Positions 1-9,002 of a stretch of 64,000 nucleotides of DNA are shown here, piece by piece. The DNA comes from Ephemeroptericola cinctiostellae (lineage in GTDB: Bacteria; Pseudomonadota; Gammaproteobacteria; Burkholderiales; Burkholderiaceae): contig NZ_CP031124.1 in the NCBI RefSeq assembly GCF_003339525.1, positions 1,302,001 to 1,366,000 of the forward strand. The letters are read 5' to 3'. Below the pieces are notes generated by a model. It was not told the DNA's origin, did no database searches, and saw only the letters and a program-made list of their open reading frames with translations. The translations under genes and the position numbers were made by a program. Position 1 is the first letter of the stretch, and each line of letters begins with the position of its first letter.

Positions 1-70
1 AATGTCTACTAAAAATTCAAAATAGAGCGAAAGCCTGTCGTTCCTTAAACAGAACGACAGCACTGCACCC

Positions 71-130
71 ATGCTCACCGTGTCAGAATGTGGCATGAGC
101 AGTGCCACATTTCACAAGTGGCGTAAGTCA
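71..130 (+). pseudogene. Remnant of an IS3-family OrfA transposase
   Basis: Reading from the ATG at 71 gives LTVSECGMSSATFHKWRKS, which resembles the helix-turn-helix segment of IS3-family (IS2/IS407-like) OrfA proteins (family pattern roughly SEICREHGMSSATFYKWR). The frame does not continue into an OrfA coiled coil or an OrfB in the following sequence, so only about 20 codons survive. It lies downstream of the terC-like gene, which ends toward it. The short length keeps this call tentative. Confidence 0.4.
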
Positions 131-184
131 ATTTTGTCCATCATTCGGTGGGCTACCCTTTGGCTAACCCACCCCTGCTTAAAC

Positions 185-1141
185 TCACTGCTTTTGTCGG
201 CTGCTCATCAAGCTCAAACCAATCGATGAACCCAGAATCAGGCCGACAGCACCCAATGACCAACTTGTTGGGATTTTATAAAAGCCCATCATGAGCATTT
301 TAATTCCAACGAAAATCAAAACGAATGCCAAACCATATTTGAGCAAGTGAAAACGCTCATTCATATCTGCTAGCAAAAAGTACAAAGCCCTTAAACCCAT
401 GATCGCAAAAATATTCGAGGTGAACACAATGAATGGATCTGTGGTAATGGCGAAAATCGCAGGAATGCTGTCCACAGCAAAAATCAAATCTGTCACTTCA
501 ATCATCACAACAACCAGAGCCAGCGGTGTAAACCAGCGCACCCCATTTTTCATGATCGAGAATTTTTCACCATGAAAATCATCGGTAACGCGCAAATGAC
601 TGCGCAACCATTTGAGCAAAAAGTTTTTGTCCAAATCAACTTCATGATCCGCGAACAATAACATTTTCGCCCCTGTGATCAACAAAAATGCACCAAAAAC
701 ATAAAGCACCCAATGAAACTGGCTGATCAATACCGATCCTGCAAAAATCATCACCGCGCGCATCACAATCGCACCCAAGACACCGTATAACAGCACGCGC
801 CGTTGGTATTCCACAGGGACAGAAAAATAGCCAAAGACCATCAAAAATACAAAAATATTGTCAATGGACAATGCTTTCTCGATTAAATAACCTGTTAAAA
901 AAGCAGTCGCTTGCTCATTCGCCAGCTCAACACCCGCCGTTCTGTTTAAATACCACCACAACAAACCCGCAAATAAAAACGCCAAGGCAAACCAAGTCAG
1001 TGACCATGAAATGGCTTGTTTGGTCGTCACCTTTTGACTGTTTTTACCACCCAAGACAAACAGGTCAATTGCCAAAGCCAGCAGCACAAACAGCATAAAT
1101 CCACCCCACATCCAAGGGGTTGCTATTGTCATCAAATTCAT
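185..1141 (-). CDS. TerC/Alx family integral membrane protein
   Basis: A 318-residue polytopic membrane protein of the TerC/Alx family, whose members export metals, mainly manganese in Alx-type proteins. The chosen ATG at 1141 gives MNLMTIATPWMWGGF and has AAAGGA six bases upstream; a longer reading to 1192 has no ribosome site. About eight to nine hydrophobic segments are visible. Family motifs include the acidic intramembrane stretches EKALSIDNIFVF and EVTDLIFAVDSIPAIFA. It is 91 bp downstream of an SgcJ-like gene, and both lie behind a probable Mn-sensing riboswitch at about 1860-2003. That context supports a role in manganese efflux or metallation of exported proteins, rather than tellurite resistance as the family name suggests. 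Confidence 0.88.
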   Translation of the reverse strand: MNLMTIATPWMWGGFMLFVLLALAIDLFVLGGKNSQKVTTKQAISWSLTWFALAFLFAGLLWWYLNRTAGVELANEQATAFLTGYLIEKALSIDNIFVFLMVFGYFSVPVEYQRRVLLYGVLGAIVMRAVMIFAGSVLISQFHWVLYVFGAFLLITGAKMLLFADHEVDLDKNFLLKWLRSHLRVTDDFHGEKFSIMKNGVRWFTPLALVVVMIEVTDLIFAVDSIPAIFAITTDPFIVFTSNIFAIMGLRALYFLLADMNERFHLLKYGLAFVLIFVGIKMLMMGFYKIPTSWSLGAVGLILGSSIGLSLMSSRQKQ

Positions 1142-1232
1142 TTTAATCCTTTGTAAGCACGAGGAGATGGTCAAACCAACTCCCCATGTCAAATTGTATC
1201 GTGGTTAGATACTTGTCCAATTCAAACGTTAT

Positions 1233-1793
1233 TTAATGTTTGGTTTCTTTGGTTTCTTTTGTATCAATTGCTTCAGGCATGGCGGAAGAGTGGTGATGGC
1301 TGATGAGCCATTGACCATTTTTATATTCGTACACAAAAGAATAACGGGCTCGAACGTGCTGCACCACACCGTCTTTACCAGTCAAGGCAAAAGTGTACAC
1401 GCCCACATCGTATGCTTTATTGCAACCTATTTTGACATGGCTTTTATTGATTTCCCCTTGAGGTTTTTTCTCTAGGAAATGAACAAAATAATCTTGAATT
1501 TCAGCAGGTGTGGTGCGGGGCTTGTTGGAAACAGTGGGTAACAATACGGCATCATCACTGTAATTTGCCGTGACTTTGGCGGGGTCAAGTGTTAAAAGTG
1601 AATCATTCCAACGTGTGAACAGCCGACGCACATCTGCAACCGACGTGGTATAGCAGACCTCAGCCGTGACCTGAGGTAAATCAACCTGTTTTTGAGTAAG
1701 GGTCGGTGTTTCTTGAGCAAAAGCAGCCAAAGAAGATAAGCTGAGGCTTGCAGCACATGCCCAGCGAGACCATGTAGAAATAGAGATTTTCAT
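1233..1793 (-). CDS. SgcJ/EcaC-like (NTF2/DUF4440 fold) exported protein
   Basis: A 186-residue protein with an N-terminal signal peptide (residues 1-26, charged start then a hydrophobic core ending AAFA). It is followed by an NTF2-like domain of the SgcJ/EcaC or CaMKII-association type: VRRLFTRWNDSLLTLDPAKVTANYSDDAVLLPT and YTFALTGKDGVVQHVRARYSFVYE are characteristic. The ATG at 1793 is preceded by AGGA at good spacing. Members of this fold bind small ligands, and most lack an assigned function. It is first in the operon with the TerC-like gene, directly under the candidate manganese riboswitch, so a periplasmic role in metal stress is an inference from context only. Confidence 0.8.
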   Translation of the reverse strand: MKISISTWSRWACAASLSLSSLAAFAQETPTLTQKQVDLPQVTAEVCYTTSVADVRRLFTRWNDSLLTLDPAKVTANYSDDAVLLPTVSNKPRTTPAEIQDYFVHFLEKKPQGEINKSHVKIGCNKAYDVGVYTFALTGKDGVVQHVRARYSFVYEYKNGQWLISHHHSSAMPEAIDTKETKETKH

Positions 1794-1859
1794 ATCAACG
1801 TCCTAATCGAGTTTTAATTAATAAACCCAAGACCGTTGATAGAACAAAAAAATCACGTT

Positions 1860-2003
1860 GCGCAACATCGGCCTTGGTTTCAAGTCCGAAGTCTTGCCTG
1901 CGTGATTCGAGACGATGACCAATCGGTCAGTCGTATGAAGACGCTCCAATGCCGAGTGCGAAAGCACCGTAATGACGACAATTGGATGGGAGGCTACTCC
2001 CTT
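1860..2003 (-). promoter_or_regulatory. yybP-ykoY (Mn2+-sensing) riboswitch candidate
   Basis: On the minus strand the leader of the SgcJ-TerC operon contains AAGGGAGTAGCCTCCC (about 2003 down to 1988), matching the invariant GGGAGUAGC signature of yybP-ykoY riboswitches. Several stem-forming blocks follow (GGTGCTTTCGCACTC hairpin, GACCGATTGGTC inverted repeat), then ACCAAGGCCGATG near the 3' end. The class is known to bind Mn2+ and to control Alx/TerC and MntP genes, which fits the downstream operon. The 3' boundary and expression platform were not resolved by eye. Confidence 0.75.
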
Positions 2004-2010
2004 CGTGCGA

Positions 2011-2251
2011 TCATTATCTTGAAGTCGATTGTTTTTGTCAATTGTTTTTCAGATTTATTGTGTATTGTGTGAACAATATTGCACTGACATTGCGGGGGAA
2101 CAAAGTAGAAAAGGGTACGAATGACATCAGAACAAAAAATGCCAATCCCTTGCCATGACAGCATTTATCGCATTGACCCCAGTGAGATGGATGTTGAGTG
2201 TGAGTCATAAGATGAACAAAAATAGGATGTATAAGAGGGAGAGCGTGATCA
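2011..2251. other. Intergenic stretch, no gene seen
   Basis: AT-rich DNA between the riboswitch (minus strand) and the small ORF at 2252 (plus strand). It must hold the divergent promoters. No RNA gene or repeat was recognised, and the open frames crossing it lack ribosome sites and family resemblance. Confidence 0.5.
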
Positions 2252-2437
2252 ATGAAAAAAAGGGTTTTGTATTGGGGTTTAATTGTCTCGATAACATCAT
2301 ATGCTCCCTCTGCACAGACCCAGAGAAGCACACAATCAGATGCGCTTGCTCAAAAAAGCAATGAAGCCCATGTACAAGCAAGGGTAAAATGGGAACATGA
2401 AGTGCATCCGCAGCATGAGCCACCCGACGTCTATTGA
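2252..2437 (+). CDS. Small secreted protein, unknown function
   Basis: A 61-codon frame starting MKKRVLYWGLIVSITSYAPSAQ, a plausible short signal peptide (two lysines and an arginine, then a hydrophobic stretch, then Ala-x-x-Ala-Gln), followed by a polar tail rich in Q, H, E and S. GAGGGAG lies about ten bases before the ATG. No family is recognised. It may be a small periplasmic protein or may not be expressed; the signal-peptide-like N-terminus and ribosome site are the only support. Confidence 0.4.
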   Translation: MKKRVLYWGLIVSITSYAPSAQTQRSTQSDALAQKSNEAHVQARVKWEHEVHPQHEPPDVY

Positions 2438-2514
2438 CTTGCTGGTTGTGCCTTTGGAATGCATGCTTATTCACCCATACTCATCACCACTCCCACATTA
2501 AATTGGAACTGCCC

Positions 2515-2757
2515 ATGACCGCACCAACTCAGCCACACAATCCTTTGCATGGGCTCACACTTGAATTTATATTGACAGAATTGGTTGCTTATTATGGTTG
2601 GGATGGATTGAATGTGCGCATTCAACTCAAGTGCTTTACCCATGAGCCGAGCATTAAATCCAGTTTGAAACTCCTGCGCAAGACCCCGTGGGCACGAGAG
2701 AAAGTGGAGGGCTTGTATGGCTTCATGTTGCGCGAGGTGAAACGTGGTGGACAGTAG
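2515..2757 (+). CDS. VF530 family DNA-binding protein (DUF2132)
   Basis: An 80-residue protein matching the VF530 family across its whole length: NPLHGLTLEFILTELVAYYGW, then IKSSLKLLRKTPWAREKVEGLY. The internal ATG at 2515 was chosen because the homologous region begins there; the longer reading to 2434 adds an unrelated His/Leu-rich tail. The family is small (about 70-80 residues), helical and reported to bind DNA; its cellular role is not established. It stands alone between the small secreted protein and the TPR protein. Confidence 0.85.
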   Translation: MTAPTQPHNPLHGLTLEFILTELVAYYGWDGLNVRIQLKCFTHEPSIKSSLKLLRKTPWAREKVEGLYGFMLREVKRGGQ

Positions 2758-2928
2758 TTCATCTCGGATGTGCGTTATGTGATCGACTTGAATGTTTTAA
2801 AGCATGGCTTATGTTGTTGTGAAATTGTTTTGAGATGCGATTTGACTTGGAAAACAGTGTTCCGTTGGTAAATGGCGTGATGGATGGTGTCTGGGCATTG
2901 ATCGTGATTTTTAGGTTTGGAGGTGTGA

Positions 2929-3705
2929 ATGAACGCGTATGTTAGTGCAGTTTTTTGTGTGGCAGCGTTGTGGACTGCTCAGGTGTCGGCTCAATCAGTT
3001 GAGACAAGGGGAGCAGAACCCGTGGGTTTTCTTGTGGCAAATGCCGTCGTGGCTGCGAATCCTCCAGCGAATGTGGTGCAGGCGATGAACGCGTTTGCAC
3101 AAGGGAATGCGAAGGCGAAAGAAAATAATTTTAATGGCGCAATTGCAGATTTTTCACAGGCAATTGCACTGGTTCCAAACTATGCTGATGCGTATTTTCG
3201 ACGTGGACGAATGCGCTTGGATATACAGGATTATCGGGGCATGCTTGAGGACTACACGATGGTGTTGAAGTTGCAGCCAAACAATATGGAGGCGTTGAAT
3301 AACCGCGCCAACGCAAAGGCCAAGTTAAATGACTTTAAAGGCGCTGTTGAGGACTACACGATGGCTATTGGTTTAAATCCGAATGCCAGTTCAGCTTATT
3401 TTAACCGTGGCAATGCACGGGTGGAATTGAAAGAATATGATGGGGCGATTGAAGATTTCACCAAGGTGTTGACCATGAAACCATTGGATGCGGGTGCTTA
3501 CAATAACCGTGCCAATGCAAAACACTTGAAGCATGATTTTACGGGGGCTTTGGAAGATTTTTCAAAGGCAATAGCCTTGCGCCCGAACGACGGCATGTCT
3601 TATTTTAACCGGGGTCGAGTGAAATTTGAGATGCGTGATTTTGTGGGTGCGCGCGAGGATTACACAACCGCTGTACGTTTGAGTCCGCGTTTGAATTTGC
3701 GTTGA
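2929..3705 (+). CDS. Exported TPR-repeat protein
   Basis: A 258-residue protein with a signal peptide (residues 1-21, cleavage after VSA) and about five tetratricopeptide repeats from about residue 50 to the end. Each repeat has the pattern A(Y/F)xNRGxAxxxLxDxxGAxEDxxxAIxLxP: for example FNGAIADFSQAIALVPNYADAYFRRG and YDGAIEDFTKVLTMKPLDAGAYNNR. Such arrays are protein-protein interaction scaffolds. GGAGG just before the ATG fixes the start. It is single in its transcript and convergent with the HD-domain gene across a terminator hairpin. The partner is unknown. Confidence 0.85.
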   Translation: MNAYVSAVFCVAALWTAQVSAQSVETRGAEPVGFLVANAVVAANPPANVVQAMNAFAQGNAKAKENNFNGAIADFSQAIALVPNYADAYFRRGRMRLDIQDYRGMLEDYTMVLKLQPNNMEALNNRANAKAKLNDFKGAVEDYTMAIGLNPNASSAYFNRGNARVELKEYDGAIEDFTKVLTMKPLDAGAYNNRANAKHLKHDFTGALEDFSKAIALRPNDGMSYFNRGRVKFEMRDFVGAREDYTTAVRLSPRLNLR

Positions 3706-3728
3706 AAATACAGTCATCTTGCGTGATG

Positions 3729-3761
3729 AAAACACCGTTGAGTGAATCCATCGGTGTTTTT
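3729..3761. terminator. Bidirectional terminator hairpin
   Basis: AAAACACCG (3729-3737) pairs with CGGTGTTTT (3752-3760), with T and A runs on the two sides. It separates the convergent TPR and HD-domain genes. Confidence 0.7.
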
Positions 3762-3768
3762 GATGGCA

Positions 3769-4356
3769 TCATGCGCCGAACCAGCCATTGTTCTGCGCTT
3801 CGTTCAGTTGTTTTTCCATGTGATCCCACAGTGCGGGGCAACCGTCTTTGATGGGGGCTTTCAATCGTTGAACGACTCGTTTATGACTGATGCCGTTTTC
3901 GCGCCAACTTTGACCGTGATTGGCAAGGTTGAGCAGGGCGGGCATGGCGCGGTCAGCGGCATTGGCGAAGCGAGATTCGGCGGTGGCATTGAGCTCAAAC
4001 TCTTGCCACAGGGCTAAAAAAACGGCGCATTGTGCCTCGGGTAAAATACCAAAAATACGTTGAACGGCGGTGAATTCCTCGGCTTTGAGCGCATCCCAGT
4101 TGGCATCGGCGTAAACGATGGTATCGCCCGTGTCGATTTCACCGATGTCGTGCACGAGCAACATGAGAATGACGCGGTTGAGGTCGATGGGCTCCGCGGC
4201 GTAGGGTGCGAGTGTGGTGGCGAGCAGGGCGATTTGCCAGCTGTGTTCAGCGGAGTTTTCATAACGATCAAGGCTGAGGTTTTTTGTTTTTCGTGTGACG
4301 TCTTTAAGTTTGTCTATTTCGATGATGAAATCAATGATGGGTTGTAAGGTGTGCAT
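3769..4356 (-). CDS. HD-domain phosphohydrolase (YfbR/HDDC2-like)
   Basis: A 195-residue HD-superfamily metal-dependent phosphohydrolase. Conserved residues: His38 in NSAEHSWQIALLA and the His69-Asp70 pair in LLVHDIGEIDTGD, which bind the divalent metal. The arrangement is that of the HDDC2/YfbR branch, whose characterised members dephosphorylate deoxynucleoside 5'-monophosphates. The length is typical of the family. The ribosome site before the ATG at 4356 is weak (AAGAAAAAGA). It is monocistronic; the substrate is inferred from the family only. Confidence 0.82.
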   Translation of the reverse strand: MHTLQPIIDFIIEIDKLKDVTRKTKNLSLDRYENSAEHSWQIALLATTLAPYAAEPIDLNRVILMLLVHDIGEIDTGDTIVYADANWDALKAEEFTAVQRIFGILPEAQCAVFLALWQEFELNATAESRFANAADRAMPALLNLANHGQSWRENGISHKRVVQRLKAPIKDGCPALWDHMEKQLNEAQNNGWFGA

Positions 4357-4771
4357 GTGAATGTCTTTTTCTTAGGTGTTTATATTGATTGAATAACTTC
4401 AAATTTTAGCACAGTGAAGCATTTGATTTTTTCTTGAACATAGCAGACCGTGGGGATTAAAAGGATGGGCATCCACGCAAGCGAATCAATCGTAGTGGTG
4501 ATTGATCGGGAAATATAGAAAATGGGCCTTTTGCTGCGGATTAGGGGCTTTTCCTGCCAGATGTTGATAAATAAAAATCAATGTGTCGTGAGTCTGCTGC
4601 GAGTCAACTGCTTTTAAGTCTCGTTTCTCCCTGCTCTCCCTGTTTAATCGATCCACTTGAAAAAGTGGATATTCGCCTCGTTTTCATGCTGCTGTTGTTT
4701 GTCAGACTATCGTAAGACCTACTCGATACGATGTGACGTATTAATAAACCATAACGACAAGGAGACATGTC
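4357..4771. other. Divergent promoter region upstream of acs
   Basis: No gene is seen. A perfect 8-bp stem with a GAAA loop (ATCCACTT/AAGTGGAT, 4651-4670) lies about 100 bp before acs. It has no trailing T-run, so it is more likely an operator or a leader hairpin than a terminator. AAGGAG at about 4760 is the acs ribosome site. Confidence 0.5.
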
Positions 4772-6766
4772 ATGCACGAACCCTCTTCCAATATTCAATC
4801 GGTGTTGCAGGAAAACCGTTTATTTCCTCCTTTTGCCAACTGGTGCTCAACAGCGGCGGTTCCCAACCATGATGCATATGAAGAGCTGTGTGCTGAAGCA
4901 AATCGCGATTATGAAGGCTTTTGGGCGCGTTTGGCGCGCGAAAATTTAGATTGGTATCAGCCCTTTACGCAAACTTTGGATGAGTCTGAAGCCCCTTTTT
5001 ACAAATGGTTTGCAGATGGTAAGTTGAACGCGTCTTACAACTGCTTGGATCGTCATGTGAAAGCAGGCAATGGCAATAAAGTGGCGATTCGCTTTGAGTC
5101 CGATGCGGGTGTGGTGACGATTTTGACCTATAACGATTTGTTGCGTCGCGTTTCAAAAACAGCCAATGCGCTGAAAAGCTTGGGCATGGTGAAAGGTGAT
5201 CGTGCGATCATTTACATGCCGATGAGTATTGAAGGCATTTGCATGATGCAAGCTTGTGCACGCTTGGGTGTGATTCACAGCGTGGTGTTTGGTGGTTTCT
5301 CATCAAAAGCCTTGAATGATCGCATCGTTGACATTGGTGCAAAATTGGTGATCACGGCTGATGAGCAAACACGTGGTGGTAAAAATTTACCTTTGAAATC
5401 AACTGTTGATGAAGCGTTGACAATGGGCGGCTGCGAAGCAGTTGAGCATGTTTTGGTCAATCGCCGCACGGGTGGCTATGACAAGATGCAAGAAGGTCGT
5501 GACGTGTGGCTGGAGCCTTTGGTCGAGAAGCAATTGGCCAAATGCGAACCGACATGGGTTGAAGCCGAGCATCCGTTGTTTGTGTTGTACACATCGGGTT
5601 CTACAGGTTCTCCAAAAGGTGTGCAGCATTCTACGGGCGGCTACTTGATGTGGGCGACGCAAACCATGAAGTGGACATTCGATCTGCGTCCAAATGATGT
5701 GTTTTGGTGCACGGCCGACATTGGCTGGATCACGGGTCACACTTACATCACCTATGGACCTTTGTCTGCCGGTGCAACACAGATCGTGTTTGAAGGCATT
5801 CCGACTTATCCTGATTCAGGTCGTTTTTGGAAGATGATCGACGATCACGGTTGTACGATTTTCCACACAGCGCCGACGGCCATTCGTTCGTTGATCAAAG
5901 CTTCTGAAATGGATGATAAAGTTCATCCAAAAAATTATAACTTGTCTACCTTGCGCATCTTGGGTTCAGTGGGTGAGCCGATCAATCCAGAGGCATGGAT
6001 GTGGTATTACAAAAATGTGGGTGGCTCGCGTTGCCCGATTTTGGATACTTTCTGGCAAACTGAAACGGGTGGCAACATGATTGCCCCAATGCCTGCAGCG
6101 ATTGCTTTGACCCCTGGCTCATGCACATTGCCTTTGCCTGGGATTCAAGCGGCGATTGTCGATGAAGCGGGACATGATGTTGAAAATGGTCAGGGTGGGT
6201 TGTTGGTCATCAAGCGTCCTTGGCCTTCTATGATTCGTACCGTTTGGAATAATCCAGAGCGTTACAAATCTGGCTATTTCCCCGAAGAGTTGGGCGGTAA
6301 ATATTACCTCGCAGGTGATGGTGCGGTGCGCCACGTGGACACATCGTATTTCCAAATCATGGGCCGTATCGATGACGTTCTCAATGTTTCGGGTCACCGC
6401 CTCGGCACCATGGAAATTGAGTCGGCATGTGTGTCCCATCCATTGGTGGCTGAAGCCGCAGTGGTGGGTAAACCCGATAGCGTGACGGGCGAAGCGATTT
6501 GTGTGTTCATCGTCTTGAAGCGTGAAACACCTGTGGGCGAAGAGGCGAAACAAATCGCCAATGAAATCCGTGATTGGGTGCGTAAAGAAGTGGGGCCGAT
6601 TGCGCGTCCGAAAGAAATTCGCTTTGGTGACAATTTGCCAAAAACACGCTCGGGTAAAATCATGCGCCGCTTGTTGCGTTCTTTGGCCAAAGGTGAAGAA
6701 ATCACATCTGACATTTCAACTTTGGAAAACCCTGGCATTCTGGAGCAACTCAAACAATCGCTGTAA
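4772..6766 (+). CDS. acs: Acetyl-CoA synthetase
   Basis: A 664-residue AMP-forming acetate-CoA ligase that makes acetyl-CoA from acetate, ATP and CoA through acetyl-AMP. Motifs in order: an ACAS N-terminal domain; the P-loop [12 protein letters not shown] near residue 275; TFWQTETGG (A5 motif, acyl-pocket tryptophan); YYLAGDGA; the hinge [13 protein letters not shown]; and the C-terminal catalytic lysine in [11 protein letters not shown], the site that Pat-type enzymes acetylate in this family. AAGGAG seven bases before the ATG at 4772 fixes the start; length agrees with the family (about 650). Expressed alone, closed by a hairpin at 6819-6851. Confidence 0.97.
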   Translation: MHEPSSNIQSVLQENRLFPPFANWCSTAAVPNHDAYEELCAEANRDYEGFWARLARENLDWYQPFTQTLDESEAPFYKWFADGKLNASYNCLDRHVKAGNGNKVAIRFESDAGVVTILTYNDLLRRVSKTANALKSLGMVKGDRAIIYMPMSIEGICMMQACARLGVIHSVVFGGFSSKALNDRIVDIGAKLVITADEQTRGGKNLPLKSTVDEALTMGGCEAVEHVLVNRRTGGYDKMQEGRDVWLEPLVEKQLAKCEPTWVEAEHPLFVLYTSGSTGSPKGVQHSTGGYLMWATQTMKWTFDLRPNDVFWCTADIGWITGHTYITYGPLSAGATQIVFEGIPTYPDSGRFWKMIDDHGCTIFHTAPTAIRSLIKASEMDDKVHPKNYNLSTLRILGSVGEPINPEAWMWYYKNVGGSRCPILDTFWQTETGGNMIAPMPAAIALTPGSCTLPLPGIQAAIVDEAGHDVENGQGGLLVIKRPWPSMIRTVWNNPERYKSGYFPEELGGKYYLAGDGAVRHVDTSYFQIMGRIDDVLNVSGHRLGTMEIESACVSHPLVAEAAVVGKPDSVTGEAICVFIVLKRETPVGEEAKQIANEIRDWVRKEVGPIARPKEIRFGDNLPKTRSGKIMRRLLRSLAKGEEITSDISTLENPGILEQLKQSL

Positions 6767-6818
6767 TTGCTTTAACCGTTGTAAACATTGTAATAACGAC
6801 TGTCATTCAGGCGTATCA

Positions 6819-6851
6819 CACAAAAGCCAAGCAATCTGCTTGGCTTTTGTG
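6819..6851. terminator. Bidirectional terminator between acs and the C45-type hydrolase gene
   Basis: A 15-bp perfect stem, CACAAAAGCCAAGCA (6819-6833) with its complement at 6837-6851, and a 3-nt loop, containing the AAAAGCC/GGCTTTT core. It lies between convergent genes and can serve both. Confidence 0.8.
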
Positions 6852-6884
6852 CATGATCAACACCCCATTAATGCATCAATGACA

Positions 6885-8210
6885 TCAATGAAATACAAGG
6901 GCAATCCGTTTGGGCTTTGAGTGAAATGCTTTGGAGGCTTTGACCGATTCAACATCGATCTGCTGCGCTGGTTGTCTGGGAAGGTCATTTACTGGATTTT
7001 GTTGCCCATCTGCTTTTGTCCAAATGCGTGCAAAATCATTGGCAAATTGAATCCATTCATAGTTTTGTACTTGTAAAGCTTCGCTTAGTTGGATGGAGGC
7101 TTGCGGGTTGGGTAATAAAGCTGGGGTGATGTGCTGCAACATGTTTTCCAATATGTCACGCATCACCCCTGTCACATGATCTGCATGGGTGTCGGCATAG
7201 GTGTTTTCTGAAGTTTGTGTACTCAAAAGTGCGGGCAGCAGTTGAACGGAGATGTCGCCGTCTTTGAAATCATCGAAGCTGTGTGACCATTCCCGATCTG
7301 GCCAAACATAACGCATGCGACCCGATTGTGGTTGATAAACCGCAGTGTAAACGGTACCAAAGCTTTTGTCGTATTGTGTGCTGCGCAAGGGCGCTTGTAA
7401 AAATGCCGCAGTCATGGTTTCTGGTGTGCATGTCGGTTGTTGTAGAAATTCATCCAAGAATTGTTTGCGTTCAATCGTCTTTGAAAATTGTGCCTGTTGA
7501 GACCACACCACTTGCTGTTGATGGTTGGTGATGGTGCGTTCACGGGTCACATGAATGTTGCCCTCAATCCCAACCATGATGGTTGCGAAATCACCCGCCG
7601 CATCGATGGCGGTCACGTTATATGCCATGTGTGATGGAATGCGTTTGAGCACGGCAATCGTTTGTGGAACAGTCGTGCATGTTTGAAGGATGTAACGCAT
7701 GATCAATGGGATGCCAAAGCCATCACCCACTTGCTGACTGCCACCAAAAGTCAGGGAAAGTGCCAAACCCGTATCATTCATTCCATCGTCAGCACCCCAT
7801 AAACATTCGTTGGTGGCAATGACTTTGCGCCCAAGCCAGTTGCTGTGCGTGACGGTGTTTTCTGACAGCTCAGGGCTCAAGTCATAGTTGCGGATCAGCA
7901 TCGGTTCTTCGGTTTGCAACACGGCTTGTGAGCAATTGATCAAATACGCCGGTGGACGGTACAAGGTCAAAAATTGTGCAGCGACAGGATCGTTTCCTGT
8001 CAATCGAACCAGTTTGCGGTAGATGGGCATGAGTTCGGGCATGTGATGCTCAAGCTGTTGCTCCGCCAATGCCAATTCTTTGTGGTTGATCTGTGTTCCT
8101 TTTTTGTCGACAAACCACGAGCGGTAGGCCGGCCAAAAGGCTTGAAATAATGCCGTCCACGCATTGTCTGAGGTGCTTAAATCGATGCTGCGAAAAAGTG
8201 TCGGTTGCAT
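6885..8210 (-). CDS. C45 (acyl-CoA:6-APA acyltransferase)-like Ntn hydrolase
   Basis: A 441-residue protein resembling C45/AAT-like N-terminal-nucleophile hydrolases. The core segment YLINCSQAVL followed by EPMLIRNYDLSPEL matches the family layout, in which a Cys (the potential post-cleavage nucleophile, here in NCSQ near residue 110) precedes a conserved R-N-x-D. The later ECLWGADDGMNDTGLALSLTFGG is another typical block. Known members cleave or transfer acyl groups on amides (penicillin, peptides, acyl-CoA). AAGGA nine bases before the ATG supports the start. No neighbour indicates a substrate, so the specificity is unknown. Confidence 0.68.
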   Translation of the reverse strand: MQPTLFRSIDLSTSDNAWTALFQAFWPAYRSWFVDKKGTQINHKELALAEQQLEHHMPELMPIYRKLVRLTGNDPVAAQFLTLYRPPAYLINCSQAVLQTEEPMLIRNYDLSPELSENTVTHSNWLGRKVIATNECLWGADDGMNDTGLALSLTFGGSQQVGDGFGIPLIMRYILQTCTTVPQTIAVLKRIPSHMAYNVTAIDAAGDFATIMVGIEGNIHVTRERTITNHQQQVVWSQQAQFSKTIERKQFLDEFLQQPTCTPETMTAAFLQAPLRSTQYDKSFGTVYTAVYQPQSGRMRYVWPDREWSHSFDDFKDGDISVQLLPALLSTQTSENTYADTHADHVTGVMRDILENMLQHITPALLPNPQASIQLSEALQVQNYEWIQFANDFARIWTKADGQQNPVNDLPRQPAQQIDVESVKASKAFHSKPKRIALVFH

Positions 8211-8333
8211 GTTTAATTCCTTTAAAAAGTAAATGATGGTGATTAAAACAAATGGGGTGGGGCTATTTTTCGATTATAATAACCAAACACCATGATTCAT
8301 AATGTAGTTTAAAATTCACAGGAAGTCAACACC

Positions 8334-8666
8334 ATGATGCATGATGTTTTCGGATATGACCTCAATTTGAGCATCAAATCCACAGAAATTGCAGCTTTAT
8401 TCCAACAGTGGCGCATTCAAGACACGGCTGTTGTGTTCAGAATTGTCCGCGAGCAACAGGGCGGCGGATTTGGCGATCCAGATAAACACCCCCATGTGTG
8501 GGCCGTGGCGCTCTTTGTTGATGGCGTGGCCACGCGCGTGCACAACGCGCGCAACAGCGGGCGTGAGTGGGCGAGCTTGGATAAAGTGGAGATGTGGTTG
8601 CGCGAGCAAGGGATCAACCGCTGGCAAGTGGTGAATACTTTAGAACGTGTGAGTTTGACCCGATAA
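8334..8666 (+). CDS. Hypothetical protein, 110 aa
   Basis: A 110-residue soluble protein with no recognised domain. AGGAAG lies about ten bases before the tandem ATGs at 8334 and 8337. The sequence alternates beta- and helix-forming segments (VVFRIVREQQGGGFGDPDKHPHVWAV, then WASLDKVEMWLREQGINRWQVV), suggesting a compact alpha/beta fold. It is a single gene between the C45-like gene (divergent) and a strong inverted repeat. Codon use looks like that of its neighbours, so it is probably real. Confidence 0.6.
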   Translation: MMHDVFGYDLNLSIKSTEIAALFQQWRIQDTAVVFRIVREQQGGGFGDPDKHPHVWAVALFVDGVATRVHNARNSGREWASLDKVEMWLREQGINRWQVVNTLERVSLTR

Positions 8667-8865
8667 ATGGGGCTGGGCCGTTGTCTATTGATTAGGTTTA
8701 AAGGAACATGGACATCATGCCCAAAGATGCGATGGATCCCATACGCCACAGGCTGATTTGAGTCAACTTGGGCATGTGGAATCAGCCCACATGTTCTGAA
8801 CTGGTTGTACAGGCAGCGCCATTCTAAAATTGACCCTGACCTTATGTTTGATGATGGGATGATGG

Positions 8866-8905
8866 ATTGTAAATTTTGTCAGACTGCCCTGACAAAATTT
8901 ACAAT
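8866..8905. repeat. Perfect 17-bp inverted repeat
   Basis: ATTGTAAATTTTGTCAG (8866-8882) and its exact complement (8889-8905) flank a 6-nt loop. It lies in the 336-bp space between two convergent genes, where it may act as a terminator, although no clear T-run follows on either side. Confidence 0.6.
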
Positions 8906-9002
8906 TCAAGTCACAGAAAAGTCAAGGGTGTACTTTTGTGTGCTTTTTTAAACTTGAATGTTTGAAATGGCATTCAAGGGTGAGCGATGCATGGGTGAGC
9001 CA

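Noticed and set aside
4651-4670. Hairpin upstream of acs as a terminator
   Set aside because: No T-run follows on either strand and no gene ends nearby.
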